Source of the DNA: Globodera rostochiensis
Lineage: Eukaryota > Nematoda > Chromadorea > Rhabditida > Heteroderidae
DNA: 64,000 nucleotides
Assembly (NCBI GenBank): GCA_018350325.1
Contig: JAEVLN010000015.1
Coordinates: 1,446,008-1,510,007, forward strand
Direction of reading: 5' to 3'
The notes beneath the pieces are model-generated. The model had not been told where the DNA came from. It worked only from the letters and a program-made list of their open reading frames with translations, and made no database searches. The first letter of the stretch is position 1. Every line of letters begins with the position of its first letter. The position numbers were made by a program, and so were the translations under genes. Below, piece after piece: positions 47,415-60,037 of this stretch.

Positions 47415-48393
47415 GAGAGCGATTGATGAGAACGGCGCGTTCAGATCAGAGACATGTGAATGATTTTGATGTTGGCGACGAGATCCTGGACTTTGGCACT
47501 TTTGGGAAAGGCTGAAAATGCCATTGAATTTTGGGTCCTTTCAGAGTTTTGCAGCCCAAAAAGGTCGTCAACCACCGAACTTTTCAGAAAGAGCCCCCCC
47601 CCCGTCCGGATGTTGTCAATAATCATCAACAGCTTCATCTCCCCCATTCAAATTTGTTTATGTATTAGCCAATTTCCACTAAAAAAAGTCCCCTCCCCCT
47701 CCGTTTGTTTAAATTTGAAACCCCCGCAGAAATTTGTCGCCCCCCCCCACAAATTCAGCACATTTCGTAGTTTGATCGACCGAGCTTCCCCAAATCCCTT
47801 AAAGAACGAAAAGTGTACACACATTTTGCAATGTCATCAGATATTTATTGTTCCGTAAATCGAAAATGATGCGTTTAATTGATCGGAATAAATTGGAGGA
47901 AAAGCTCTCTCCATTTTTTCGCCAAAACCACCAAATGTCCGCCTCCACAACACTCAATCAACGGTAAAACGGCCGAAATGAACTCAAAATAAAACGATCA
48001 ATAATAAAATAAAATAAATTTAATTTAATTATTTTCAATTTAATATTTAATTATTTCGCTTATGTTTCGCAATTTTGTTCCACTCATTTAAGCAAAATAA
48101 CTTTTTCACGAATCCTCTAATTGTTTAGCTTTGGCTTACAATAGCTTTTAAAGCTTAGAGCTTTCGAATGGCATCTGTTTGTTTAATTTGAATGAGTTTA
48201 AAAACATTTTAGACTCAAAATTGCTGGCACTGAACCGATGTGTACCTGACCTCCACATTCCTCTCTCCCTTCCGGGGGGGTTGGGAGGGGCCTCCCCTTT
48301 CCCGGAGGGTGTAGGGGGCCCTCCCCTTCGGGGGGGGGGGAGGTAGGGGCATACACCCACCACCCACCATGGCAACACTTCCAAACCACCAAA

Positions 48394-48594
48394 ATGATGC
48401 CACCACAAAACCAAAAGAGAATGCCCCCCGAATTGATTGCCGAATTGGCATTTTCCCTTCCAATGGATGTTCGCTGGGCCATTCAACGCGTCTCTGCTGT
48501 TTTTGACCATTTTGTGCAGAAAAAACAGCTTGATTGGATTAAAAATGAATTGCAGCGACAAAAAATTCTGCACGAAAAAGTACAATTTGTCTAA
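48394..48594 (+). CDS. Small ORF with F-box-like start, doubtful
   Basis: A 66-codon frame begins MMPPQNQKRMPPELIAELAFSL... and continues to PMDVRWAIQRVS. The PPEL-x-AE-x3-LP-x3-RW pattern is reminiscent of an F-box or the related short nematode domain, followed by a helical lysine-rich tail. It has no visible partner exons and stands inside duplicated debris, so it may be a relic. Confidence 0.3.
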   Translation: MMPPQNQKRMPPELIAELAFSLPMDVRWAIQRVSAVFDHFVQKKQLDWIKNELQRQKILHEKVQFV

Positions 48595-49277
48595 TTAAAA
48601 GAAAAAAATTCTTTTAAACTGAACCAATTCAAACAAACAAGATGCCTTTCGAAAGCTCTAAATGAGAATCATGTAGGGCAAGCGCTTCAGTTCATTTTAA
48701 AAAGTTAAATGAGAAAATAAAAATTGCTGGCACTGAACCGCGCGGCACTGAACTGATGTGTTACCCGACCTCCCCACCCCTCTCTCCCTTTCGGGGGGAG
48801 GGAATAGGGCCATGCACGCAAAATGCCAACACACCAAAATCTTTAAAATTAAGAAGCGTCACTTGGCAGCCTCTCGACAGCTAATTCTCAAAATCTCAAA
48901 ACAAATAATGCCCAATCGGCTTACCAATCTCCGCGACAGTGAGTAACACTTAATTCTAGCCGAATTTCTTTTTTTTGTTTACTTAAAAATTACAATGTTT
49001 TGTTATTTATGATCAGATGTTGCGGCGCACTTCCGTCTCTCCAACCGTGTCGGCTTGACTCCTGAAGAGATCAAGGGCGGCGTTTTGACGCCGGAAATGT
49101 TTCAACGCCAGCTTGACGAGATGTTGGCCACGATTGATCATCAATCTTTTGAATCGATCAAATGGACTGCGGAGTGTGAGTTTAGGGGTCAATATCCCCC
49201 CCTAATGAGGGAAGGCGCCGTCGTGATAAATTTTGAAAATCTAATAATTTTGTGCGAGATATTTATTCTCCAAATTG

Positions 49278-49369
49278 CATAGAAATTAGAGCCCGGCGGG
49301 AAAAATGCGGCATTCCCTCCAGCACTTTTTGAAATCCTCGCTCCCGCAATTTTTTTATTGGGCTCTAGT
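49278..49369. mobile_element. Small MITE-like insertion with AGAGCCC ends
   Basis: Starts AGAGCCCGGCGGGAAAAATG and ends CCCGCAATTTTTTTATTGGGCTCT, with inverted AGAGCCC termini. It interrupts a duplicated block just before GAATTTGCGCAG. It resembles the stretch ending at 63430. Confidence 0.5.
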
Positions 49370-49915
49370 AGAATTTGCGCAGTATCTTTTTACAAAACGA
49401 CCGAATTGTTGTATAATTGGCCCAATTTCAGTTCTTACCACAATTACCGATTGTCACCTCGGTTATTCTGGAATCGAAGGCGGCCCATCTCATGCTTGAG
49501 CTTCACTGTCGCATCTCGCAAATGACCTTTTCTTCATTAACAATCATTCCAAATTGACTCGTAACAGAAAAGTTTGCGTTTTTCGATCTTTGAATGGTAT
49601 AAATTTGTTGTGTATCTTTATTTGTTCATAGAATTGGAAGTGGAGGGGGGGGGGGGGGATTTTGAATGAATACAACGAATTCCGCCGTCTACGTGGTGGT
49701 GGATGAATGCCGATGACACATTGAAGTGTTAGTACGGTATGTACGGAGATGGTGGCTCATTTGTATGTGTACTGTACTTCCTTCAACCACCGAACTTTTC
49801 AGAAAGAGCCCTCCCCCCCCCCCCCCCCCCCCCCCCCTCGTCTGGATGTTGTCAATGATCATCAACAGCTCATCTCCCCCATTCAAATTTGTTTATGTAT
49901 TAGCCAATTTCCACT

Positions 49916-50794
49916 AGAGCCCGGACTTGAGCTTCGAGCGAGACGAGATTCTCGAAAAAATCTCGGGTCTCGAAAAATCTCGAAAATCCCGTTTTGTTCG
50001 AGACGAGATCTCGAGGTCGAGATTCTCGAAAAATCTCGAGTCTCGAAAATCTCGAGCCGGAACAGTCGAGATTCGAGATTTTTGATGAAAATATAATTTT
50101 TTTTTTTCCAAAATTTTCAGAAACTCCACCAAATTTTGTACGGGTAAGAAGGGAGCACTAAAAGCATGTCGGCAAAATTTGGTCACGAAATATAAGTGTT
50201 AGCCTGTGTTCCAAGGTTTTGAAAATCAAAAGAAATTCAATGGTGAGGGAATAAATATAGTGTAGGGGTGCCATCGAAAATTTTGTAAAATAAGGACATT
50301 GAAGCTGGGCTTGACCTATTAGTGGGGAATGAAAGAGCCGGTGAGAAAATTTCGAATTTTTTAAACATTTTTTAAGAAATTTTTCAAATTGAGAAATTTA
50401 TTCACTTATGGGAGTGAGAGGAGGTTCGGCGGTGCCGATAGGCGCCGCCGAGAACATTTTGAATTTTTAACTCAATTTGTTAAGAGATTTGCAGCCAAAA
50501 TGGAGTATGTCCGGCGGTGCCGACAGGCGCCGCCGGGGGAATTTTTTTACAAAAATAGGCAATCTTTGTTAAAAAAAAGCACTGTTTTTATGAAAAATTT
50601 TTGGAGTCGAGATCGAGAATCTCGAGCTTCTTTCGAGCGAGATCTCGAGGTCGAAATTCTCGAAAAATCTTGGGTCTCGAAAAATCTCGAAAACTCAATT
50701 TTATTCGAGACGAGATCTCGAGGTCGAGATATCTCGAGAATCTCGTCGAGTTTTTCGAGATCCTCGAGACGAGAGCTCGTCTCGACCGGGCTCT
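49916..50794. mobile_element. 879-bp element with 10-bp target duplication and TCTCGAGA subterminal arrays
   Basis: Terminal inverted repeats AGAGCCCGG / CCGGGCTCT are bounded by perfect 10-bp direct repeats AATTTCCACT (49906-49915 and 50795-50804). The paralogous block at 47671-47680 has a single uninterrupted AATTTCCACT followed by AAAAAAAGTC, which is the empty site. Both ends are packed with TCTCGAGA/GAGACGAGATC palindromic motifs. No transposase is encoded. A 9-10 bp duplication suggests the Mutator superfamily. Confidence 0.8.
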
Positions 50795-53494
50795 AATTTC
50801 CACTAAAAAAGTCGCCCCCCCTCCTAGAATTTGCGCAGTATCTTTTTACAAAACGACCGAATTGTTGTAAAATTGTCCAATTTCAGTTCTTTCCACGAAG
50901 ACTAATGAGTACGTCGGTTATTCTGAAATCGAAGGAGCGTCTCATGCTTGAGGAGCTGCACTGCTTCACTGTCGCATTTATAAATGGTGATCTTAATTTA
51001 CGAAAGTTCGTGTGTGCGGTTTCGGAATTGACGCGTTTTTCGATCTTTGAATGGTATAAATTTGTTGCGTTGTTCAGAGAATTGGAAGTGGAGGGGGGGG
51101 GGGGGGGGGGGGGGGACTTTGAATGAATACAACGAATGGTTGGTTCATTTGATGAATTTCAAAACGAAATTTGGTCAAAGCCCAGTTTTAAACCCTCCAA
51201 GGAGCCTGATACCCTGGGTATGGATTTGTGGGTTGTTGTGTCTACAAAGTATCACCCAGTGATTGTTTTAGCTTTGGCTTACAATGGCTTTTAAAAGCTT
51301 AGAGCTTTTGACTAAAACGATTAATAATAATATAAAAATTGTTTAATTAATAAAACGATTAATAATAATTTAATTATATTCAACTAAATACTTAATTCTT
51401 TTGCTATGTTTCTCAATTTTGTTCTAATCATTTAAGCTTTGTTTGCCTTGTCGAACATTTCTTTTTTGCATTTCAAACGACTTTGTGTCACAACGACTTT
51501 CCTTATTAATTTCAAATCCCATTTTTCCGCTAATAACACCGTCTCCTCCGGAGACCCTTCCTCTCACACACGGCCTCCGCAATCGGAATAAGATCATTCT
51601 AAAAATTTTTTTGCTTTCGCATCCACTGAGAGCAAATGTTTAAAGTCGCATCTCAAAGTTTGTAATACGTGAGATTGCATTTGTGCTGAATTTACTGAAG
51701 AAACCTTCTGTCCTTACATTCCAGCACATTTAACTCATTAGCGTTCATTTTATGCTTTTGTTCTATTTTCAAAAATATGTAACAGACACAAATTTAGATT
51801 CTAGTCCGGTTTACACGTCCCAGCAACTTTTAACTCGTCCCATCGACTTTTACGCGTCCAATCAACTTTTAACGCGTCCTTATATTGCTAATTTTTGTTC
51901 TTGAAAACTAATTTTTAAAATCAGATATTTATTGTTCCGTAAATCGAAAATGATGCGTTTAATTGATCGGAATAAATTGGAGGAAAAGCTCTCTCCATTT
52001 TTTCGCCAAAACCACCAAGTGTCCGCCTCCACAACGCTCAATCAACGGCAAAACGGCCGAAATGAACTCAAAATAAAATAATTAATAATAATATAAACTT
52101 AATTTAATTGTTTCAACTTAATATTTAATTATTTCGATTATGTTTCTCAATTTTGTTCCAATCATTTAAGCTTTGTTTGATTCGGTCATGTTTTTCATAG
52201 TTTTATGAAATAACTTTTTCACGAATCCTCTAATTGTTTAGCTTTGGGGGGTCACAATACCCTAACTCATCCGACAATAACTCTACAAAGCTGAATTGTT
52301 GTAAAATTGTCCAATTTCAGTTCTTTCCACGAAGACTAATGAGTACGTCGGTTATTCTGAAATCGAAAGAGCGCCTCATGCTTGAGGAGCTGTACTGCTT
52401 CACTGTCGCATCACGCAGATGACCTTTTCTCATTAACTGAATCATTCAAAATTGACCGTGACAGAAAAGTATGTGAACTGAACAGTAAATCTACGGTCAT
52501 GTAAGTAGAAAGGCTTGAGCTTTAACAAACTCTTGGGACTTTTGATTATGGGGCTGATCCGATCTATTCATCTAACAAATAAGTGAAATTGCGAATATTT
52601 TGATAAGTAAATTATAAATAGTGATCTTAGATTTGCTAAAGTTCGTGTGCACGGATTCGCAATTGTTGCGTTTTTCGATCTTTGAATGGTATAAATTTGT
52701 TGCGTTGTTCATAAAATTGGAAGTGGAAGGCGAGGGGGGGGGGGGGGACGCATCACTCGATGACACATTGAAATGTTGGTACGGTATGGACGGAGAATGG
52801 TGACTCGCTCATTTGTATGGTGTACTGTACTACCATAGATTACCTTCTTCGACATGACGTGTCCTCTGCTGACTGACTCCTTCCCCATTCTCCCCTTCAC
52901 CAGACCACAATTTTGATAATGTTCAATGATAATGACTTCATTTTTGATAGTGCATAAAGCAATATTTTACATTTTGTGATCAATGCGTCAAATCCAAACA
53001 TTTAGCGGGTGGATTAATCAATTTAAATTAATTAGTTACGGCTTAATGATCAGGAGGACAATGGCGTTTTGACGCCGGAGATGTACCCTCCCTACCTTTG
53101 TATGGGGGAAGACGGAGGTGAGGCGCCGCCTCATTCATCAGATATTTATTGTTTCGTAAATCGAAAATGATGCATTTAATTGATCGGAATAGGAAAAGCT
53201 CCTTCCGTTTTTTCATTTTTTTTGGAACTTCTCTCAACACTTTCGGCTGTGCCCGTCGCATTTGTCCCTACGCCCTCTGCCTGACTTGGCCTCCTCCCCC
53301 ACCGCCGGTTGCCATTGTTGGGATCTTTGACGAATGTCCCCTGAGGCGATTTTAATTTTATTTGATCATTTTTTGGAAACTTTCAATGATTGCCTTGGAG
53401 AATTGGTGCCCTCCTCTTGTTGGTTGTGATTGGTGGCATCGGAGGCCGCTGCCTTAAACGTCGGGGAGTTCACTTTCAGTTTCAGAAAAAACAT

Positions 53495-55137
53495 TCAGAC
53501 TTTGCCGTGCAGACGGAGCACGCGCTTTTGCTGGTGCCAATAAATGGGCATAATCAAATACTTAAGCAGTGCCCAAGGCAACAAATGACGCATTAGCATC
53601 TGAACAAAAAGCGCCGACGTCCGTTCGTTTCCACAAATAAAAAGGGGCCGGGAAATGACTTGGATTTCGTGATTAAAACAGCCGCTGGTCATTCTGAGAA
53701 GGCCGAGCGTGTTCACCGCTTCGCGCGCAAAATGTTCGGGCGTCACGACGAACAGAGAGCCGGTCTGCGATCGATTTGTTTATGTCCCATAAATCCCCCC
53801 GAAGCGATAAGGCCAAAAGTGCCCAAAACTCTTTTATGTGTTCATTCATTAATTCCCCCCCGGCGTACTTTATAATAAGTCATTTTGGTTGCGACCAACG
53901 CCGGACACAAACATTGCACACGAACATTCGCATATTCGCGGTCCGCCGCCTCGGCCAAAAAGGAGAGGAAAGACTAAACGATTATTTATTTATTAAAGCG
54001 ATTGTTTCACACAATTCATTTAATGTTTATGTACAGTAATCGTCACATAACGTTAAAGGTTTATGTACAGTAATCGTCACTTACTTTTGTGGCCGAATAG
54101 GCGGCCAACATCGGAATCGGCCGGAAGCCCTGGCTGGACGACAAAACCACCAAATGTCCGCCTCCACAACGCTCAATCAACGGCAAAACAGCCGAAATGA
54201 ACTCAAAATAAAACACTTAATAATAATATAAAATTAATTTAATTATTTTCAACTTAATATTCATTTTTCTCAATTTTGTTCCAATCGTTTAAGCTTTGTT
54301 TGCCTCGGCTGCGCCGATGGCATTCACTCGGAACAGCTGCCGATCGGCCTCCGGCCGTTCCCCAAAACGTTCCATCAGTTCTCGGCCCACCCCGACACTG
54401 TTTACTGTGCCAAAATTGGAGGATTAGCAAATTTGTCAACATTTTTGCACCGGCAATGCCAATGTCCAGCTTGGCCAACTCGTGCCTCATTTCGTCCGCA
54501 TATTCGGCATTCACCGCGTTGTTGAAGTCGAACCGGTACAGAAGCACGCTGGAGCCGGGGAAGACGGACTCTACCGGAGAGAAAATGGACAAACAAACGG
54601 CACTTTTGGGGGGGGGGGGGGTGGAAAGGACAAAATGCCATTGCCGTTTCAATTGTCTAATACATTTTGAAACCGTTTCCTTAAATTGAATTTTCACCGA
54701 TTTGGTGCTTCACACTCTCCATTTTCTCTTCGTTGCGACCGATCAGCATAAACTTGCGCAAGCCCCTCCGTGCCAACTCGTACATGTACGCCTTGCCAAT
54801 GCCGTCCGTACCACCAGTAACCACTGAGTGTGGGGACTAAGTGTCACTATTATAGTTAATGAGATCACAAAGACCGGTCCATCGATCACGAAAAGTGTTC
54901 AAGTTTGGCTCGTAAACGAACGGTGCCAGGCGATAGACGAAAATTGCCTGGGGGCGAAACGTTGAAAATTTGCGTTTATTTTTGGAATTTTTTCACTTGA
55001 AAAAGGGCCAACGCCGTGCGAGTCAACCGATAAAGCAAATAGGACAGCGGAATTAGCAAAAGCCATCCGAACTGGGCGCAAAGGACGGAATGGCCGCCGC
55101 ACAATTGGAACAAATTCTGTCGCGCGTTGTCCGACAT
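53495..55137 (-). CDS. Short-chain dehydrogenase/reductase, HSD17B12/LET-767 type
   Basis: Nine exons join in phase: 55137-54997, 54947-54875, 54823-54698, 54570-54451, 54404-54304, 54201-54085, 53973-53869, 53764-53660 and 53599-53495, giving 330 residues, normal for the family. A hydrophobic N-terminal anchor ([14 protein letters not shown]) suits an ER membrane enzyme. The cofactor motif is [11 protein letters not shown], followed by NSVGVG, the serine-bearing VVLSSSQGF, and the catalytic [16 protein letters not shown] and [17 protein letters not shown] follow, as in very-long-chain 3-ketoacyl-CoA reductases and steroid dehydrogenases. Intron 5 (54303-54202) uses a GC donor; reading through it would wrongly truncate the protein at a TAA before the active site. 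Fragments of exon 6 with intron 5 recur at 47.9 and 52.0 kb. Confidence 0.9.
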
Positions 55138-56349
55138 CCGAAGAGGGCGGGAGGGGAGGGGGAAACTTTTCGAGAAATTTTCAGAATTTCACAAAAAGAC
55201 TAATTTTGATCGATACGCAACCCAACCCAACCAACAGAGTTGCCTCTTTCACCGGAGAAGCGAAGTAAAGTGAATTGAGGGGGGGGCAATGAATGCGCCG
55301 ATGTGAACATTTGGGCGGGGGCGGGAGAGGGAAGGAGGATCCCAGACGAGGGGAGGAAGTGGTGGGTGACCCCTCGGGGGCCGGGGGCGGAAGATCGGCG
55401 CGGCAGATTACCCAGCACCGCCTCTTCTCCACCACTCCGACCACCTCCCCCCCCCCCCGCGCCCTTTCCTCATTCAGCGCCAGCCATTTCAGCGCTACGC
55501 CTACAAAATTCATACAAAAAATGCTTTTGCTGAAAGTCACAACAAATTTTTGTGTGTTCAAATTGCTTGCAATCGTCGGACCCAAAACGACCGCGCTGAA
55601 GCGCGACCCTTTCGGTCTCTTCCATGCCCCCCTCTGTTGCTGTTGCTGCTGATGTTGAGAACATCTTCAATGTAAACACCAATTTCCAAACCGAAAAAAG
55701 TCTTCCGAGTACCCCCAAAGGCATTTTCGATTATCAATCAATTGCTTGCAGGTGCGCGTCACGTCGATTACAGTCACAGATTTTACAATATTCTTAAATT
55801 AAATTTCTATCGTCGACCATAAAAAGCATTTGCGTGTTTATTCGGCAGTTAAAACAATATTATCACAATTTCAAAAATGGAATAAGCACTGCCAAAAAGG
55901 GGGGGGGGGATAAAAGAGGGCTCCCCGTTTCTTTCCCCGTCACCAATTCCCTACAAAATGAGCCATTTGCGCACGGATTCTTTCCCCAACAAAAAAAAAG
56001 GCTCAAATTGCCCTTATTATTTCATTCATTTTGAGTGTTCCTGAAATGGCCCATTTATTTGCTGTTAGGGAGGAATTTTGTTCAAACGGACAGATTTGTA
56101 TAAATTATGAGGGGAATAATCAAATCGATGATTTTGACACAATATTAAACAAAGGGATAGGAAAATTTTGTGCTGAAGTAATAATTATATATACCCCATA
56201 AAATTATGCGTAATATAAACTGTCTGATCGGACAAAATTTCGAAAAAGGCAAAATTATTTCCAATTTTAAGTAAATTCAAAAATGTCGTCCGACCAATCG
56301 ACCCTTTCTCTCTCTCTCCCAGTAGAATCATCACACATGGTGATGCAAA
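55138..56349. other. Intergenic between dymeclin and the dehydrogenase
   Basis: No supported exon. A GC-rich stretch (55260-55460) with G and C runs makes open frames on both strands without domain features. AT-rich sequence follows up to the dymeclin stop. Confidence 0.45.
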
Positions 56350-59300
56350 TCATTGCTCCCCGTCCACGTTGAACAGTCGAATGGCGTCAGTGTCGAACAT
56401 CAGACAGAGTCCGTCGTTGATCAGACGCCAAATGTACGGCACGAAGAAGTCCACAGTGTCCTCATCCTGAAGAATGATGGGCAAAAAGCAAAATAAAATT
56501 TGGATTGAAAAAAGTAATGATGGCATTACCTCGATGTATTTGAAGCGCAAATCGGGAAACTTCTTTAACCGATCGCTTGGCCACTCAATGGCGCCCTTTT
56601 TGATGGCGTCCAAAATGTCCGAAACGGACGCATTGCTCACCCCCCCTGGCGTCTCTTGTCCTTGAGACGAACCGGTCAAACCCTTTGCAAGTGCCTCCAC
56701 TTTGCCGGTGAAGTGGTTAATCACCTACAGAGAAAGGACAAATCGCTGACCAATTAATTTTGTACAATAAAAAAAGGCTTTCGGAAGAGTAAACATTTAG
56801 TAACAAAAGTTTAACGTAGAATTTGGTTCGCAATATATTTGGATCTTTGTTTTTTTTTATAAAGCTGGAGGGGGCGAATGCGCACCGTGTAAATATTCCA
56901 GACCAAATCCTGGAACATCGGATGCTGATGAAAGTGTTCAAAAATGGCCCGTTTGTACAGGATGGTGTAGATGAGGTTGGGGTTGTTGCGCAAATTGTGG
57001 CACAAGCACGCGTTGACAATCTCCAACACCGTGCGAATGCCCTCTTCCAGTGCAGTGATGTCGCGGTGCTAATTTATGAATCGGTTCGATTTCCCCAACT
57101 CTCTCGACCGACCAAATCGTCGCCTTCTGTGTCGTGCTGCAACGGCTCTTCCAACGGTTTCGATTCCCCCTGATCCGCCAATTCGCCCCCTCCTCTTTCC
57201 CCTGGGGCGTCCTCATTATCAGCCTCCCGCCCCTCTGTTCCCTTCCGCTGTTGGGGCTCTCTTTCAGCCCGTTCCCTCAAAAGTCGGATCAATTTGGCAC
57301 GTCGTTTGGTCATCGTCTGTAAAGGGGAGATTGACAAATAAAACGTAACTGAAACAAATGCCCTCTCCGACCTCGAGCAGTCCAATGAGTTTCTGAGAGG
57401 CCAAAGAGGACAACTGCTTGAAGCAGGAGGCAAGGTTGGCCAATGTGGCCAAGGAGTTCATGTGAAAGTAGCGGTCCTGAATTGCTTACTTCTTTATAGA
57501 GTAACGAATTCGGAACCGACTACCCGGACGCGAACGGTGTTGATTTGAATGGTTCTGAAATTGGAAAACAACAATTTTCTTTTATGTTAAAGGTTTGTTA
57601 TCACTTGGAGAACACCAGCACAATCAGCCCGCCCAATGTCGTCTCAGCCAGTGGCGTTGTTCGATCCGAATTGTACCAGTCAATGTTCTTGACCGTCTGA
57701 AAAAATCCCAAATAAATATATCGCCCAACCAAACTTGACACGTTCACCATTTCATGGATCACTTTCTTGAAAAAGTCATCCTCGCTGAGCATCAACAGAA
57801 CAATCAGTGCCAGATAAGTCTGATGTGTGTGTACCATCGTGGATGAATGGATGGAATGGGAATGTCGTCTTGGGGAAGACGACGTGGAAGAGGACCGCTC
57901 TAAACAGTCACAAAGTTAACATAAAAACCTCCCGACTCTTCCCATGAATATACAATTTGAAAACGTATTGAGAAAAAAGTCGAAAACCAACGCAATCCAC
58001 TCCCAGACGCTGAGCACATTCCGTCGTAAAGCACCCGTATTACAGGAAGCACAAGCTGTTCAAGATTGATGCGGGAGAGCACAAAGTTGCGGAAGCCAAT
58101 GTTGTTGTGTAGCAGCAGGTAAAGCAACAGCAACGGCATCCTCTCCCCGTGAAGCGTGGCGCAAAGACGATTGTACAGATGTGTAAAGTCCAGCTTGAAA
58201 CTGGCCTCGAGATTGGCGAGCGAGGACACCTCTGTGGAACCGGTGGGGGTGGTTGAGGTAACCGGGAAGGATTGAAATTGCCAAAAACTATTTGGACCAG
58301 TCCCTCACCTTGTGCATTTTGGAAGATGGAGAGCATCTGCTTGTACGCGTTTGTCCGACCTCCAAAGGACGGGTGGTAGACCAATGCGAGCAGCAGTGCC
58401 AGGCTGAGCGCGGAGAGACTCTGAGCGGGGAGTTGTTCCCATCCGTCGCTGTCGTCGACCGTCTCCGAGCCAAATGCCAGTGTCTTCTGCAGAGTTGACC
58501 AGAGCGATACCACAAAACTGTCACTGCGACTCTGTCGTCGTCCACCACTGACGCCTCCACCCATGTTGGCGTCGTCCAACTCCTCATTGGAATGGTACAA
58601 GAAGTTTTCGAGAAGCACACGAACGAGATCCCCACTTTGGGCACGCCTGAACGCAAAACACAACGGGTCACCGATTCCATTCTCAAATACCAGTCGTTTT
58701 GGTAAACCAACCCCCGCTTTTGCTGATATGTTAATAAAGCTTTTGCTTTTTCACCCACAATTGCGTCATTAGCAGCTTCAGAAATTCGGAGTGTTCCGTG
58801 ACACTTTCTTCATAAAGTTGGGTGCTGAGCATTGAGAGGAGGACACGAATGGCTTCGGCATGTAATTGGACAGTGAGCGCACTGGATGAACAATGTTAAA
58901 AAATAAATTAATATTATTCATTAGCACTAAGTTTTGGACAAAAAACATGTTACTAAACCAAAATTGTAAATACGCCCACGGCGTCGTCATGTCATTGTCG
59001 TATAGTATAACTTTTAGGAAATGCACACACACACTTGACCGGTAGTTGAGTGACTATTTGGACAAGATGGCTCAGAAACTGTTCGGGCTCGCTCTCATTA
59101 CTGTCCCCGACAACTTCATTACGCGTTGCCACTCTTTCCAATTCATGCGCCAACGACGATTCTAAAATATTGTAAATTTCCCACTAAAACAAAACAAAAA
59201 GATAGGACCATCAGAGTCCGTTGTCCCATTCCGTTTTATGGCGCATTGGCCATTGTTTGACGCGAAAAAATGTGCAAATTCGCCAGGGGAAAGTCGTTGC

Positions 59301-60037
59301 GCGAGAAAGATGGCGATGTACCGGACGAGCAGAAGTGCGTTGCTCGCTTGCCAGATAAATATTTTGCTTAAAACCAAAAGTGGAAGGCATACAACGGACG
59401 GGACAAAAGCCAAGGATTAAAATCAAATAAAACTATTTGAACTGTTCGAATAGCTCGTTTGTTGCCAACCATCTCAACTCTTTACAGAGAACGGATTAGG
59501 GATTTCTGCTCACTTTTCGCATTTGACGGACGCTTCCAACTCCGAGCATCGACGTCCAACAACTTGGATAAGTGTGGAAAAATTGGCCGTCTCCCGACTG
59601 TTATGCAGCAACTCCTCCAACAACGGCTTCACATGCAGCAAAAGCTCATTTTGTGCTCTTCTGAAAGCGAAAATGGCGAAGTATTAAAATCTTCGTTTAG
59701 CCATTCGGTCCAATTAACCCAACTCCTAAAAGGCTGAACGGTTTTACCCAAAAATAAATGGATTTCCTGTATAAACCTTTACGAAAACTCAGTAGACGGA
59801 CAGCCCAGCTGCCCCAATTAGATGATGGGTTCAGAAACCATTCAGCCCCCTCCCAACAAAAAAGTGTTCCGGTTGTTGCTGTTCGGACCTGCTCCGTTGA
59901 TCAATGAGGAAATTGAAGGATAACATTTTGTTCCATTGCGGATCATTGCTATTCATCGGCTCTTTGCCCACCAATTTCTTCAACAGCTCATTTTCCGCCA
60001 CTTCCGCAACATTTTCTGTGCTCAACACACATCCCAT
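56350..60037 (-). CDS. dym: Dymeclin
   Basis: Golgi-associated peripheral membrane protein required for normal secretory trafficking in animals. Read on the minus strand from ATG at 60037: MGCVLSTENVAEV, with a glycine-2 myristoylation-type start as in dymeclins, then NDPQWNKMLSFNF (human NDPFWNQLLSFSF). Later exons encode WQASNALLLVRY, VRVLLENFLYHSNEEL, LSLALLLALVYHPSF, LLLLYLLLHNNIGFRNFVL, LALIVLLMLSEDDFF, LTNNPNLIYTILYKRAIFE-like blocks (57029-56900), and the C-terminal EWPSDRLKKFPDLRFKYIE and FFVPYIWRLIND. These match human DYM along its whole length. At least twelve exons; not every boundary was fixed. The stop is at 56352-56350. Confidence 0.92.

Larger units (their letters stand above)
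47440..53220. repeat. Mosaic of dispersed segmental duplications
   Basis: Several blocks recur in the same orientation. One beginning CCACCGAACTTTTCAGAAAG occurs at about 47570 and 49788. One beginning TTTATTGTTCCGTAAATCGA occurs near 47840 and 51925, and partly at 53145. One beginning GAATTTGCGCAGTATCTTTT occurs at 49370 and 50826, with its downstream part (AATTGTTGTAAAATTGTCCA onward) also at 52294. One containing GAATTGGAAGTGGAGG is near 49630, 51080 and (as AAATTGGAAGTGGA) 52715. Pieces identical in kind to dehydrogenase exon 6 and intron 5 are included. Open frames are short and interrupted, so this looks like gene debris, not active genes. Confidence 0.75.

Noticed and set aside
54254..54404. 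Premature stop truncating the dehydrogenase before its YxxxK site
   Set aside because: A GC donor at 54303 and an AG acceptor before exon 6 restore the frame and give [17 protein letters not shown]...YSATK, so the gene is intact.
55181..55585. Minus-strand 134-codon ORF upstream of the dehydrogenase
   Set aside because: GC-rich frame with no domain, no signal and an overlapping open frame on the other strand.
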